In this document: one piece after another, positions 19,945-29,742 of the stretch
Layout: every line of letters starts with the position of its first letter
How positions within the stretch are numbered: the first letter of the stretch is position 1
DNA from: Shewanella sp. MTB7
GTDB lineage: Bacteria; Pseudomonadota; Gammaproteobacteria; Enterobacterales; Shewanellaceae
Length of the DNA: 64,000 nucleotides
NCBI RefSeq assembly: GCF_027571385.1
Contig: NZ_CP085636.1
Coordinates: 1,550,001-1,614,000 of the forward strand
Direction: 5' to 3'
Position numbers and translations under genes: made by a program
The notes under the pieces: model-generated
Databases searched by the model: none
Told to the model about the DNA's origin: nothing
Seen by the model: only the letters and a program-made list of their open reading frames with translations

Positions 19945-21000
19945 ATGACAAGTCCTGATAAGAAAACGAAACAGAGAGTCCTTGTCGTTGCCCCTGGAAG
20001 AGGTTGCTATAACAAGGAGGAGTTAGGGTATCTGCAAACACATCATAGCGGTAAAGCAAGATTTATCGATGATATCGACGCTTATAGAGCAGTGTTGGGG
20101 CAAGCGAGTATTAAACAGCTCGATAGCGCTGATAAGTACTCTTTTAAACTGCACACTGCAGGGGAAAATGCATCGGCATTAATCTATGCCTGTGCCATGG
20201 CGGACTTTATGGATATTGATACCGATAAATATGAAGTGGTTGCTGTAACGGGAAATTCCATGGGTTGGTATATCGCGTTAGCGTGTGCTGGTGCCTTAGA
20301 CTCTGATGCTGCCATTGATGTGATCAATAGCATGGGCTCTATGATGCAAACAGGGTTAATAGGTGGTCAGTTACTTTATCCTGAAATGGACAAAGAGTGG
20401 CGACTGGATAAAGCGAAAACAGCGTTAATAGACATTGCTATCGAGCAGATAAATGCAGAAGAGGGCTGTGAGGTTTATACCTCAATATGGCTCGGTGGTT
20501 ACCGGGTATTCGCTGGCAACGAAGCGGGCCTCAAACGACTAGAAACGATGTTACCAAGCATTGATGAACGTTACCCGATGCGACTCTATAACCATGGGGC
20601 ATTTCATTCTCCAATGCTTAATGATGTGTCGAAACGTGGCTTAGAAACGATTGCTGCTTCTCTGTTTAGCTTGCCTCAAGTGCCACTAATCGATGGTGAA
20701 GGACGGATCTGGACACCACAAAGCACTGACACAGATAAACTTAAGCGTTACACCTTAGGTGCTCAGGTGACTCAACCTTATGATTTCACCAAGGCGATTC
20801 AGGTGGCTGTAAAAGAGTTTGCGCCTGATAAGTTAATTGTGCTTGGGCCGGGAAACACGCTGGGTGGACCAATAGCTCAGGCATTAATTGATATCGGTTG
20901 GTTTGATTGGCAAGGTAAAAATCATTTTACACAGGCTCAAGATGAGTCACCCAAGCTGCTAGCTATGGGAAATGAACTGCAACGTCGACAGGTGACTTAG
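19945..21000 (+). CDS. FabD-like acyltransferase with altered substrate pocket
   Basis: A 351-residue member of the malonyl-CoA:ACP transacylase fold. Ungapped comparison by eye with E. coli FabD places nucleophile S105 in GNSMG (usual GHSLG) and catalytic H221 in NHGAFHSPML, so the Ser-His pair is kept. The arginine that binds the malonyl carboxylate (R117 in E. coli, within MRGKFMQ) is replaced by M130 (SMGSMMQ), and Q250 appears as Asp in TQPYDFTKA. Loss of that arginine argues against malonyl-CoA as substrate. It is coupled to the E1 gene, suggesting transfer of an acyl group made by E1. Function is inference. Confidence 0.75.
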   Translation: MTSPDKKTKQRVLVVAPGRGCYNKEELGYLQTHHSGKARFIDDIDAYRAVLGQASIKQLDSADKYSFKLHTAGENASALIYACAMADFMDIDTDKYEVVAVTGNSMGWYIALACAGALDSDAAIDVINSMGSMMQTGLIGGQLLYPEMDKEWRLDKAKTALIDIAIEQINAEEGCEVYTSIWLGGYRVFAGNEAGLKRLETMLPSIDERYPMRLYNHGAFHSPMLNDVSKRGLETIAASLFSLPQVPLIDGEGRIWTPQSTDTDKLKRYTLGAQVTQPYDFTKAIQVAVKEFAPDKLIVLGPGNTLGGPIAQALIDIGWFDWQGKNHFTQAQDESPKLLAMGNELQRRQVT

Positions 21001-21081
21001 CCTTAATTTGATAACAGTTGTTCCTTAACAGTCTGGTTGATTTGCCGGAAAGCGAGTTGATAACTCTTGGATAAGAAAAAG

Positions 21082-22299
21082 TTAGTTGATGACTCTATGA
21101 ACAGCTTCGAGAATTTCTCGTTTAGTTGAAGGCTTGAGAATATAGCCTTTGAGTCCTTGGTCTGCCCAAGTTTTAATTAGCTCCTTATTTTTGTTGCCAG
21201 TTAGCGCAATGATAGGGAGATTTTTCCCTTTTGTGGCAGATTTAATCTGAATGGTCGTGTTGATTCCATCTAAATTCGGCATAAATAAGTCCATTAAAAC
21301 AAGTGAATAATTGTTCTGTTTTATTTTTTTCAGCGCATGCAGGCCATCATCGGCAGCATCAACAGTAAACTTATCTTGTTTTAATATGTTAACGAGCATA
21401 TTCCTGTATAGTTGATTGTCTTCAACCACTAATATTCTTTTAATCTCAGCTTGTTCAATACCATCGCTATGAGAGGGGACTGGTACAGTGCTTGTTGCTA
21501 AAGCCTCCATTACTTTCGTTGGATCTGGTGCTTGAACTTTGTTTTTCATTGACGTTTGTTTTTTTTGTTCTGTTATCCCATCTTGCTTTGTGATTAATTG
21601 ATTTATCATGTTGTCTAGCGTGTTTTTGATATTACACTCTAGCTCAGCAAGTAGAGGTTCAATGTGTTGTTTATTTATTTTATCTAATAATTGTTTTGAG
21701 TTTTGTTTTGTTTCTATTTCATTTTCTTTTATGGCTTCATTAGACTGGTTTAGATTCCTCTTACATCTATCAATTGAGTCCAATAAGGAGCGCTTGCACT
21801 CTCCACCATTATCTATAAGTTGAGCGAGATCGTCTTCAATGTTATCCAGTTGTTCCTCTTGAAGCCCTATATATTGCTCCGTCGTTTGGCTGATAAGTAA
21901 GCCATTATGGACCATCATTTTCAAACGAAATTTTTCATATAAAGGTTGGTATACGAAATAATTGTCGAAGAGCCCTTTTATGCAACAACGAAAGGCCACA
22001 CCAGATTCACGATTCTTACATAACAGAATACTTTGGTGAGGGTAATTCAAGCTCTTATTGGTAATGATTTCGGTATATAACTCGATACTTTTTTGTACTG
22101 TACTGAGGGCTAGTAATATGACAGAAGGCTTAAACTCTCTTATTTTAATGTCTATATCTGTGTTGACAGGAAGGGTTCGATAATCCTCCACTTGTTCGGC
22201 AATAATGCTTGCAGCTCCTAAAATATCGTCTTCATTCTCGAAAATCATAATGACTTTTGGATGACGGCAGGCCAAGCTAGGTTTTGATGGCATTGACAA
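21082..22299 (-). CDS. Response regulator with N-terminal pseudo-receiver (copy A)
   Basis: A 405-residue receiver protein with no DNA-binding or enzymatic output domain. The N-terminal 120 residues look like a receiver fold (KVIMIFENEDD...PSVILLALS) in which the phosphorylated aspartate position is alanine. A long charged, probably coiled-coil linker follows (about 150-250). The C-terminal domain is a complete receiver with phospho-acceptor D337 (LVLMDLFMPNLDG) and the conserved lysine in ILKPS. It is paralogous along its whole length to the protein at 25278-26459. Last gene of the five-gene leftward phosphorelay run, 80 bases after kinase A. Role unknown. Confidence 0.8.
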   Translation of the reverse strand: MSMPSKPSLACRHPKVIMIFENEDDILGAASIIAEQVEDYRTLPVNTDIDIKIREFKPSVILLALSTVQKSIELYTEIITNKSLNYPHQSILLCKNRESGVAFRCCIKGLFDNYFVYQPLYEKFRLKMMVHNGLLISQTTEQYIGLQEEQLDNIEDDLAQLIDNGGECKRSLLDSIDRCKRNLNQSNEAIKENEIETKQNSKQLLDKINKQHIEPLLAELECNIKNTLDNMINQLITKQDGITEQKKQTSMKNKVQAPDPTKVMEALATSTVPVPSHSDGIEQAEIKRILVVEDNQLYRNMLVNILKQDKFTVDAADDGLHALKKIKQNNYSLVLMDLFMPNLDGINTTIQIKSATKGKNLPIIALTGNKNKELIKTWADQGLKGYILKPSTKREILEAVHRVIN

Positions 22300-22379
22300 T
22301 TACTCCCTGTAGTTGCTGTGTGCGAGTTAGTTACACAAATAAACTTCATTATGATTTCTTTTACATTTTTTATTTAACA

Positions 22380-25172
22380 TCAACTTACCTTGTACCATTT
22401 GTCTATCACTTTTTTTAAATCTTTTAATATAATAGGTTTGCTGACAAAATCATTCATCCCCATAGAATAGCAGTGTTCTTCATCACCGTTCATTGCGGCA
22501 CCTGTTATGGCAATAATTGGAACGGGTTTTTTCTTATTTACTTTCTCTAACATCCTGATTTTATTGGTCATACTGTAGCCGTCTAGGTTTGGCATATGGC
22601 AATCGGTTAAAATTAATTTGTAGTCCATGCTTTGCCAATACTTTATTCCTTCAAGTCCATCGTCTGCAAGATCACATTGAAAACCTAATTTATTCAATTG
22701 TTTTACTATTAGCTTTTGATTTAAAAGATTGTCTTCGACAACAAGGATATCTGCAGGTTGAGAGAGAGCTTGATGGCAAATGTCCAAGTTATTGTCTAAG
22801 TCGTTTAATGATATTAAATCTGAATCTAAATCGAGATCTAATGGTTCTTCAACGATACTTTTCACGGAATCGATCAGTTGAAGCTTAGTCATTGGTTTTA
22901 TCGGGAGTATGTGTCCATGGGGTATAAGTCTTCGTGCCTGAGACAACTCAGATCTTGGAATTGTGATTAAGAAATTATTTGCTTGCTTGTATCTCTGGTA
23001 TAGACGTTGAAGTGAGTCTTGAGAGTTAGAAAGTGATCCTGAAAGCAGCATCACGATGTCATAGTTAATAAGGGCTATATCGAGATCCTCGATATTAATG
23101 AAGTCAACATGAGCTCCCTCGACTTTTAGTGGTTCAATGATGAAGTTATAGGCATCTATATTCTGCTTTGGCTTGATGACTGCTATGTTATAACTGTTTA
23201 GTTTTGGTTGAGGTTGATGTTTATCCTCTACTCGTAAAAAAGGGAGTTCAATTGTAAATGTCGAGCCTACATCAGGCTGGCTCTTCAGGCTTATCTCTCC
23301 TCCCATTAGATGAGTTAAATTTCTGCAGATAGCTAGTCCTAATCCTGTACCACCGTACTTCCTCGTGATTGAGTTTTGAGCTTGAGTGAATGGAGCGAAT
23401 AATTTACTTTGATCTGTCTTATTGATTCCGATGCCATTATCCTCAACAATGAGTTTTATGCATATCTCCTCTTTGGTTATTTTAGTTATATCAGAGGTTA
23501 GACAAATCTTACCAGTTTCAAATTCTGAACGGGTAAACTTGATGGCGTTGCTCATTAGGTTATATAAAATTTGTCTTACCTTAACGGTGTCTCCTCTGAC
23601 TAAGTTAGGTATTTGTGGATTTTCTATGATTTGTATATCTATTCGATTTTTCTGGGCATTAGGAAGAAAAATTTGAACTAAGTTGTCGATCATCTCTGTG
23701 ATCGAGAAATCACTATATTCAACCTGCATTTTTCCGGCTTCAATTTTATTTATATCCAGAATATCATTGAGAATACAGATGAGGTTAGTTGCTGAAGTTG
23801 ATGCGGTTTCAATTAGTTCCTTAGATTCATATGATTGCTCTGTGAGGTTAAGTAGATCGAGTGAACCTATGACGGCATTCATCGGGGTACGTAGTTCGTG
23901 ACTCATCATTGAGAGAAATTCGCTCTTGGTCTGGTTAGCTTTTTCGGCTCTTTCCTTTGCCTGTTGAAATTCAATAGTTCGTTGAACGACTCTCATTTCA
24001 AGTTCGTTATTCGCTACTTTTAGTTTTTTCTGGGCTTTGTAAATAGGGGATTGGTCTATACAGATCCCATCAATTCGACAAATTTGATGGTTGTCATCTC
24101 GCCCAACTTTTCCTTTTCCTAATATATATTTAATTTCACCGTTTGGTAAAATTGTACGATATTCTTGATCGAAAAAATCCCCAGTATTGATAGAATGTTT
24201 GATAGCATCATGTACTTGGGGCATATCATCGGGGTGTAACCTTTTGAGCCAAGAACCCAAATTACCAACATCATGGGCCTCCAATGCAAACATTTTGTTA
24301 GCCCGCTCATCCCAGTCCCATATCCACTCCTTTTTTGCACTGTATACACCTCGCCAATTGCCAATTTCACCAGCATCTAGTGCGATATTTCTACTTTCAG
24401 TGGCTTCATGTAAAGCAAATAATGTTTCTTTTTCCTGAGTGCAATCTATCAGAGACCCCGTGATTAATTGTTGATTATTCTTGAGTAGTACGACCTCACC
24501 TCTGAGTTCAAACCATCTGACATTTTTCTTTATCAGGAGCCTGCAATCAAAACAAAATTGTTCACCCGTTTTTAGTTTATTCTCTTGAAATACAGAAAAT
24601 TTATTCTGATCATTGGGGCTTACCATATTGGTAAATTCGTCCCAACTCATTTCAGAAGCTAGATCTATATCAATAAGTGCCTTAAAGCTTGTAGATAAAA
24701 AACTGTGCTGTCTAATAGGATCAAACTCCCAGATCCCGATGTTTGCTACATTGATGGCATGTTCTAGCCGTTCCAGTTTATTGCTTGTTTTATATTTTTT
24801 AGCCGTGCATCTGCTACATTCATTAACGATAAGCCAGTAATCTCCTGCATTTAGTGGACTTTTGTTTATGGCAACGTTGACACAGATATTTCGATCATTA
24901 ACTGTTAAGAAAGAGAAGAAACTCGTTTGAATTTCTAAATGTTGTAGAAATTCATCCTGACTGCTATTTGCTTTATCTTGAAATATTTGAAAACAGCTGC
25001 TAGCCAGCTTTCCTGTAAGACTTGAATTGGATATATCAAATTCATTTTGAAAGTGTGAGTTTATATGAATTATGCATCCTGCTTTATTACAGACCATGAT
25101 AGGAAAAGGGGTAAGATCTATCGATGAGTTCGCGTACATAGTCCTTGTACTCCATAGGGGTAATCCTTTCAT
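22380..25172 (-). CDS. Hybrid sensor histidine kinase (copy A)
   Basis: A 930-residue hybrid kinase without clear transmembrane segments. An N-terminal PAS-like domain (about 20-120) precedes two further PAS/PAC repeats (about 130-390). The dimerisation helix holds H425 ([14 protein letters not shown]), then an HATPase_c domain (GTGLGLAI), a degenerate receiver-like domain, and a C-terminal receiver with D857 ([12 protein letters not shown]). The extra N-terminal PAS is absent from copy B. The start is uncertain: ATG 25172 has no clear ribosome binding site, and an in-frame ATG 11 codons later follows AAGGA closely. It is paralogous to kinase B, but no Hpt gene lies between it and receiver A. 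Confidence 0.85.
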   Translation of the reverse strand: MKGLPLWSTRTMYANSSIDLTPFPIMVCNKAGCIIHINSHFQNEFDISNSSLTGKLASSCFQIFQDKANSSQDEFLQHLEIQTSFFSFLTVNDRNICVNVAINKSPLNAGDYWLIVNECSRCTAKKYKTSNKLERLEHAINVANIGIWEFDPIRQHSFLSTSFKALIDIDLASEMSWDEFTNMVSPNDQNKFSVFQENKLKTGEQFCFDCRLLIKKNVRWFELRGEVVLLKNNQQLITGSLIDCTQEKETLFALHEATESRNIALDAGEIGNWRGVYSAKKEWIWDWDERANKMFALEAHDVGNLGSWLKRLHPDDMPQVHDAIKHSINTGDFFDQEYRTILPNGEIKYILGKGKVGRDDNHQICRIDGICIDQSPIYKAQKKLKVANNELEMRVVQRTIEFQQAKERAEKANQTKSEFLSMMSHELRTPMNAVIGSLDLLNLTEQSYESKELIETASTSATNLICILNDILDINKIEAGKMQVEYSDFSITEMIDNLVQIFLPNAQKNRIDIQIIENPQIPNLVRGDTVKVRQILYNLMSNAIKFTRSEFETGKICLTSDITKITKEEICIKLIVEDNGIGINKTDQSKLFAPFTQAQNSITRKYGGTGLGLAICRNLTHLMGGEISLKSQPDVGSTFTIELPFLRVEDKHQPQPKLNSYNIAVIKPKQNIDAYNFIIEPLKVEGAHVDFINIEDLDIALINYDIVMLLSGSLSNSQDSLQRLYQRYKQANNFLITIPRSELSQARRLIPHGHILPIKPMTKLQLIDSVKSIVEEPLDLDLDSDLISLNDLDNNLDICHQALSQPADILVVEDNLLNQKLIVKQLNKLGFQCDLADDGLEGIKYWQSMDYKLILTDCHMPNLDGYSMTNKIRMLEKVNKKKPVPIIAITGAAMNGDEEHCYSMGMNDFVSKPIILKDLKKVIDKWYKVS

Positions 25173-25277
25173 TAATCATAGCAGCAGTTGTTTTTTTAGG
25201 ATGTCGATTACAGTGATAGGCTTTAACGGTATGCAATCAGTTTGCTAAGTGATAATAAAATATGTTGAAGTATTCGG

Positions 25278-26459
25278 CTAATTAAGTACTTTGTTTACGG
25301 CTTCTAGGATCTCTCTTTTTGTTGATGGTTTAAGGATATAGCCTTTCAAACCTTGCTCAGCCCAAGTTTTGATCAGGTCTTTGTTCTTATTTCCAGTGAG
25401 CGCGATGATGGGGAGTTTCTTACACCCTGTTACAGTTTTTATCTGTTTAGTGGTATTAATACCATCAAGATTTGGCATAAATAGATCCATTAAGACTAAG
25501 TCGTAATGGGTGTTTTTTATTTTTTTTAAGGCATTTAAACCATCACTAGCCTCATCTGTATCGTATTTTTCTTTAACTAGAATGTTGACCAACATGTCCC
25601 TATAGAGTTTATTATCTTCCACGACTAGAATCTTAACTGCTCCTTTAGGAGGATTAGTTAATGAACTCGCTGTATTAGATAAAGCCTCTAGGATGCTTTG
25701 TTGATCTGGCACCGATATTTTGTTCATCTCTTCGACCCGAGCCTCAAGCTCCTTGATCCCAACTTGTTTAACGAGTAGTTGGTTAATCATTTTATCTAAG
25801 CCTGCTTTAATATTACCTTCTAATTCGACGAGTAAAGGTTCGATATGAGTTTTATTAATTTTTTGAATAAGCTGTTCTGAGGCCGAAGGGGTCTGGGTTA
25901 CTTCATTTGCATTTTTAAGATTATTTTTACAGGCTGCAATAGAGTTGAGTAGGTCGTGTTTACATGTACCGGCCTCATCAATAAGTAGCGCGAGGTCCTC
26001 TCCGATACTTTCCAGTTGATTATCTTGAAATCCTATATATTGGCTGGTGGATTGGCTTATCTGTAAACCATTGTGAACGATCATTTTTAGGCGGAATTTT
26101 TCATAAAGTGGTTGGTAAACAAAATAATTATCAAATAGCCCTTTGATGCAGCATCGAAATGCAGCTCCTGACTCGCGGTTTTTACACAGTAAAATACTAT
26201 GATGGGGGTAGTTCAAACTGTGGTCTGTGATTAGTTGGGTGTAGAACTTAATACTTTTTTGAACACAACTTAAGGCTAATAATATGACTGAAGGCCGATA
26301 CTTTTTAATTTTATTGCCTATCTCCTTGTCGACCAATAACGTTCGATAATCTTCTACTTGTTCTGCAATAATGCTTGCAGCACCAAGAATGTCATCTTCG
26401 TTGTCATAGAGCATTATCACCTTGGGATGACGACATGCTGGAGTTGGGTGTGCTGTCAT
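25278..26459 (-). CDS. Response regulator with N-terminal pseudo-receiver (copy B)
   Basis: A 393-residue paralogue of the receiver protein at 21082-22299, with the same three parts: N-terminal pseudo-receiver ([22 protein letters not shown]; Ala in place of the phospho-Asp), coiled-coil linker, and C-terminal receiver with D325 (LVLMDLFMPNLDG) and lysine in ILKPS. The two N-terminal domains are nearly identical over long runs (for example IIAEQVEDYRTL and ILLCKNRESG), which suggests a recent duplication or strong constraint. Its start overlaps the end of the Hpt gene by 56 bases, giving tight coupling; copy A starts at the equivalent residue, supporting this start. Confidence 0.8.
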   Translation of the reverse strand: MTAHPTPACRHPKVIMLYDNEDDILGAASIIAEQVEDYRTLLVDKEIGNKIKKYRPSVILLALSCVQKSIKFYTQLITDHSLNYPHHSILLCKNRESGAAFRCCIKGLFDNYFVYQPLYEKFRLKMIVHNGLQISQSTSQYIGFQDNQLESIGEDLALLIDEAGTCKHDLLNSIAACKNNLKNANEVTQTPSASEQLIQKINKTHIEPLLVELEGNIKAGLDKMINQLLVKQVGIKELEARVEEMNKISVPDQQSILEALSNTASSLTNPPKGAVKILVVEDNKLYRDMLVNILVKEKYDTDEASDGLNALKKIKNTHYDLVLMDLFMPNLDGINTTKQIKTVTGCKKLPIIALTGNKNKDLIKTWAEQGLKGYILKPSTKREILEAVNKVLN

Positions 26460-26796
26460 CAGTAATTACTCCGTGAACTTGTTTTAATGACACTTTCAAT
26501 TTGAGAATTAAATTCTTGCATTGTAATTTATCTTCCGCATTACCAGAATTTTCCAGTGCTTTTAGTAGGTGTGATGTTTGTTCTGCACCTACCGCTGCAG
26601 CTGAGGTTTTTAAAAAGTGAGCTTCCTCTTTAACCCCGATTAACGATCCTTGGTTGTACATGTGAATGATTTTTAGTAGTGACTCTTTTGCCTGCTTTAA
26701 GAAATCAATTTCAAACTGTCTTATCATAACGGGATCATCACCGATTAGATCTAACATGATATTCTTGTTTAATACCTTTAAATTTGATTCAGTCAT
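26404..26796 (-). CDS. Histidine phosphotransfer (Hpt) protein
   Basis: A 130-residue four-helix Hpt protein. The phospho-accepting histidine is H60 in [15 protein letters not shown], which matches the Hpt pattern H-x2-K-S/T. It would carry phosphate from the C-terminal receiver of a hybrid kinase to the separate receiver protein. It overlaps kinase B by 8 bases at its start and receiver B by 56 bases at its end. The last 20 residues are a polar tail ([16 protein letters not shown]). It is the only Hpt gene in the region, so it may serve both kinase/receiver sets. Confidence 0.85.
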   Translation of the reverse strand: MTESNLKVLNKNIMLDLIGDDPVMIRQFEIDFLKQAKESLLKIIHMYNQGSLIGVKEEAHFLKTSAAAVGAEQTSHLLKALENSGNAEDKLQCKNLILKLKVSLKQVHGVITDDSTPNSSMSSSQGDNAL

Positions 26797-29263
26797 TCAG
26801 ATACCACTTCTCAATTACTTGTTTTAAATCCTTCAGTAAAATGGGCTTACTAACAAAGTCGTTCATCCCTGTTGATAAGCAGTGCTCTGCATCTCCAGTC
26901 ATCGCGGCTCCAGTAACGGCCACTATAGGCGTCGTTCTCTTGTTATATTGTTTTTCTAGCTGACGAATTTTAGTTGTCATGTCATAGCCGTCAAGATTTG
27001 GCATATGGCAGTCGGTTAAAATAATTTTATAGTCAGTCCTCTCCCAATGTTTTATGCCATCTAAACCATCTTTCGCGATATCGCATTGATATCCTAAGGC
27101 GGATAGTTGTTTTACTATCAACTTTTGATTTAGAGGATTATCTTCGACCACTAACACATCAATTGTGGTAGATAGTTCCTCTATAGGGTTGGATTCACTG
27201 TTGAGGTTATCAACATCGAGATCGTTTAAGTTTAATTCGTCCAAACTTAAATCATCTAAATCTAAGCATAGTTCATTGTCGATTGATTTCTTAACTGAGG
27301 CGATAAGTTGTGACCGAGTCATAGGATGCGTGGGTAATATAGTGCTTTGTGGTAGCTGTTTTCTCAATAAGTGAGCTCGGTTACGTGGTATGCCTATTAA
27401 TATTGAGTGTGCATTACCACATTGTCGATAGAGCTTTTCAATTATAGGGAAATCGGTACTCGTATCAGTGAGTAATATGATGAGGTCATAGGATGTGATA
27501 TCTGTTCCCATGGATTGTACGTCGAGTATCAGGGACTGAGCACCTTCACTGATAAGATGTTGGGTGATGCTCTCTTGGTTCTCTCTATTATCCGTTAAAT
27601 TGATTAAGGCTATGTGTGTTTTATAAAGCACTCCTTGAGGAAATTCCGACTTGTTTTTTGAGCGCCAAAATGGCAGTTCCACGGTGAAGTTAGCCCCCTC
27701 ATTTGGTGTACTGGTTAATGATATTGCCCCTCCCATCAGTTGAGCTAAGTTACCACAGATGGCTAGACCTAATCCTGTACCACCGTACTCTCTTGTAGTG
27801 GAACGTTGGGCCTGAATAAAAGGGGTAAATAGCTTCTGCTGAGTTCCCTTATCTATGCCTATTCCATTATCGGTAATAGATATCGCAAGTTTATAGATAA
27901 TACTATTGTGCTCAACAATATGAACGTCTAAGTGAACTTCTCCCTGTTTTTCCTTTGTTGTTGAGGTAAATTTCAATGCATTGCCTAGTAAATTAAAAAT
28001 AATTTGACGTAGTTTAGTCGCGTCACCTTCTATGGTATTTGGAATATTGGGATCTTCGTTAACATGCAGGTTAATCTGTTTACTCCCGGCGATGGGACTG
28101 TACACTTGAACGACGTTACCTATGATATCTGTGATAGAGAGATCTCTTTGTTCAAGCAGCATCTTTCCGGCTTCAATCTTATTAATATCTAAAATATCAT
28201 TTAAAATAGAGATTAAGTTATTGGCTGACGTCGTGGCGGTTTCGATGAGATCTTGAGATTCAGGTGTTTGCTTAGATAAAGAGAGTAGATCTAGTGAACC
28301 CAATACTGCATTCATTGGTGTTCTGAGTTCATGACTCATCATTGAGAGAAATGCACTCTTGGTTTGATTTGCCTCTTCGGCTCTTTCCTTGGCTTGTTGC
28401 AACTCCTGAGTACGTTCGATAATTCTGGCTTCAGCTTGAGTGTTGGCTTCTTGTAGTTCTGCTTGAATGTTGAAAAAAAGCGTTTGGTTGATACAGACTC
28501 CATCGATACGGCGGATCTTATTGTGACTATCTCGGCCTATTTTTGCTTTGGCATGCACGTAAATCAACTCTCCATTGGGAAGTACGGCGCGATACTGCTC
28601 ATCGTAGAGGTCACCCGTTGTTAACGTGTGACCTAATGCGTTAATTGCCGCTTCTTTATCATCGGGATGAAGTCTTGCTACCCAGGTATCGAGTACACCG
28701 ATCTTTTCTGGTTGCAGTGCAAACATAGCGTTAGCTTGAGTATCCCAACTCCATTCCCATTTGTTTTCTTCATTCAGTTCGGCGTGCCAATTTCCGATAT
28801 TTCCAGCATCCAATGCATTGTTTTTGGCTACTATGGCAAATTTAAGTGCAGAGACGGCCTCTCTTGTTTGAGTACAATCGGTTAGGGAACCGGTGATCGT
28901 GCATTGCTGTTGGTCATTAATGAAAACTTCACTTCTTAATTCAAACCAGAGGTCGGTGTTGTTTACTGTTATTTTAATATCGAAGTTGTGTTGAGAGCCG
29001 ACTTCAAGAGGAGTAGAGCTGAAAACATTAAATTGATCTTGGTGATCTGGATGTGCTCTTTTTATCAAATCGTCAAAAGTAAGAGGGTAATCAATTGATA
29101 GACCAATTAATTCTTTTAGTTTTGGTGAGAAGTAACAAGCTTGGGTTTGAGGTGTATATTCCCAGATGCCAATATTAGCCCCGCTAATAGCATAAGATAA
29201 ACGGAGTAATTTACTCTTTGTTAAGGTCGTTTTAGACGGTTCGTTCTTGTATCGATTAATCAC
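26789..29263 (-). CDS. Hybrid sensor histidine kinase (copy B)
   Basis: An 824-residue soluble-looking hybrid kinase, first gene of the leftward phosphorelay run. Two PAS/PAC repeats (about 20-135 and 140-265) lead into a coiled coil, the dimerisation helix with H311 ([14 protein letters not shown]), HATPase_c ([11 protein letters not shown]), a degenerate receiver-like domain (about 545-640), and a C-terminal receiver with D751 ([13 protein letters not shown]) and lysine in FVSKP. Collinear similarity to kinase A runs from the PAS repeats to the end. Absence of membrane segments points to a cytoplasmic signal such as redox or a small ligand, which is inference. Confidence 0.86.
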   Translation of the reverse strand: MINRYKNEPSKTTLTKSKLLRLSYAISGANIGIWEYTPQTQACYFSPKLKELIGLSIDYPLTFDDLIKRAHPDHQDQFNVFSSTPLEVGSQHNFDIKITVNNTDLWFELRSEVFINDQQQCTITGSLTDCTQTREAVSALKFAIVAKNNALDAGNIGNWHAELNEENKWEWSWDTQANAMFALQPEKIGVLDTWVARLHPDDKEAAINALGHTLTTGDLYDEQYRAVLPNGELIYVHAKAKIGRDSHNKIRRIDGVCINQTLFFNIQAELQEANTQAEARIIERTQELQQAKERAEEANQTKSAFLSMMSHELRTPMNAVLGSLDLLSLSKQTPESQDLIETATTSANNLISILNDILDINKIEAGKMLLEQRDLSITDIIGNVVQVYSPIAGSKQINLHVNEDPNIPNTIEGDATKLRQIIFNLLGNALKFTSTTKEKQGEVHLDVHIVEHNSIIYKLAISITDNGIGIDKGTQQKLFTPFIQAQRSTTREYGGTGLGLAICGNLAQLMGGAISLTSTPNEGANFTVELPFWRSKNKSEFPQGVLYKTHIALINLTDNRENQESITQHLISEGAQSLILDVQSMGTDITSYDLIILLTDTSTDFPIIEKLYRQCGNAHSILIGIPRNRAHLLRKQLPQSTILPTHPMTRSQLIASVKKSIDNELCLDLDDLSLDELNLNDLDVDNLNSESNPIEELSTTIDVLVVEDNPLNQKLIVKQLSALGYQCDIAKDGLDGIKHWERTDYKIILTDCHMPNLDGYDMTTKIRQLEKQYNKRTTPIVAVTGAAMTGDAEHCLSTGMNDFVSKPILLKDLKQVIEKWYLND

Positions 29264-29742
29264 TACTCAGGCTCGGATGAAAAGCAGCGGAAGTGCATGA
29301 TTCGAATACTATGTTGCAGTAGGTTTGATACTTTTCTCTTAAGTGCATAGATAAACACAGGGTTTGTTTATCGTAAACAGTGATGTGAGATAAAGTCAAG
29401 ATGAATGCTGACATCGTATACATAACTTAATCACGCCTTATTATAATGAACTAGTCATATTTCTAAGAATAGCAGTTACCCCCTGCTTAGCCTTAGTTTG
29501 TGTAAGAAGATTATTTGTCTTCCGGTTCTATGTCGCTTGTTAGTTCTAGATGAAAATATGAACACAAAAATGATATGAGTTGAGATTAAATCTGAGAGGG
29601 ATTAATGGCTAAAATATTACAATGGACTAGAACGACTATCTGCTCACTTGCGCCGACTAAGACCATATTAGCGTCATATTGATCAGTGATAGTCGGAATC
29701 ATATGAATATTGAGGGCCAGTAGCAGCCCTCATTGACAATAT
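29264..29742. other. Intergenic region upstream of the phosphorelay run
   Basis: This 479-base gap must hold the promoter of the leftward phosphorelay run. CCGACTA (29653-29659) and TAGTCGG (29690-29696) form a spaced inverted repeat, and a stronger hairpin lies at 29711-29732. No gene is visible. Confidence 0.4.
29711..29732 (-). terminator. Probable terminator of the YcxB-like gene
   Basis: TGAGGGC (29711-29717) pairs with GCCCTCA (29726-29732) around an 8-base loop, 11 bases beyond the leftward YcxB-like stop. The downstream side on the minus strand is AT-rich but has no clean T run. Confidence 0.5.
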
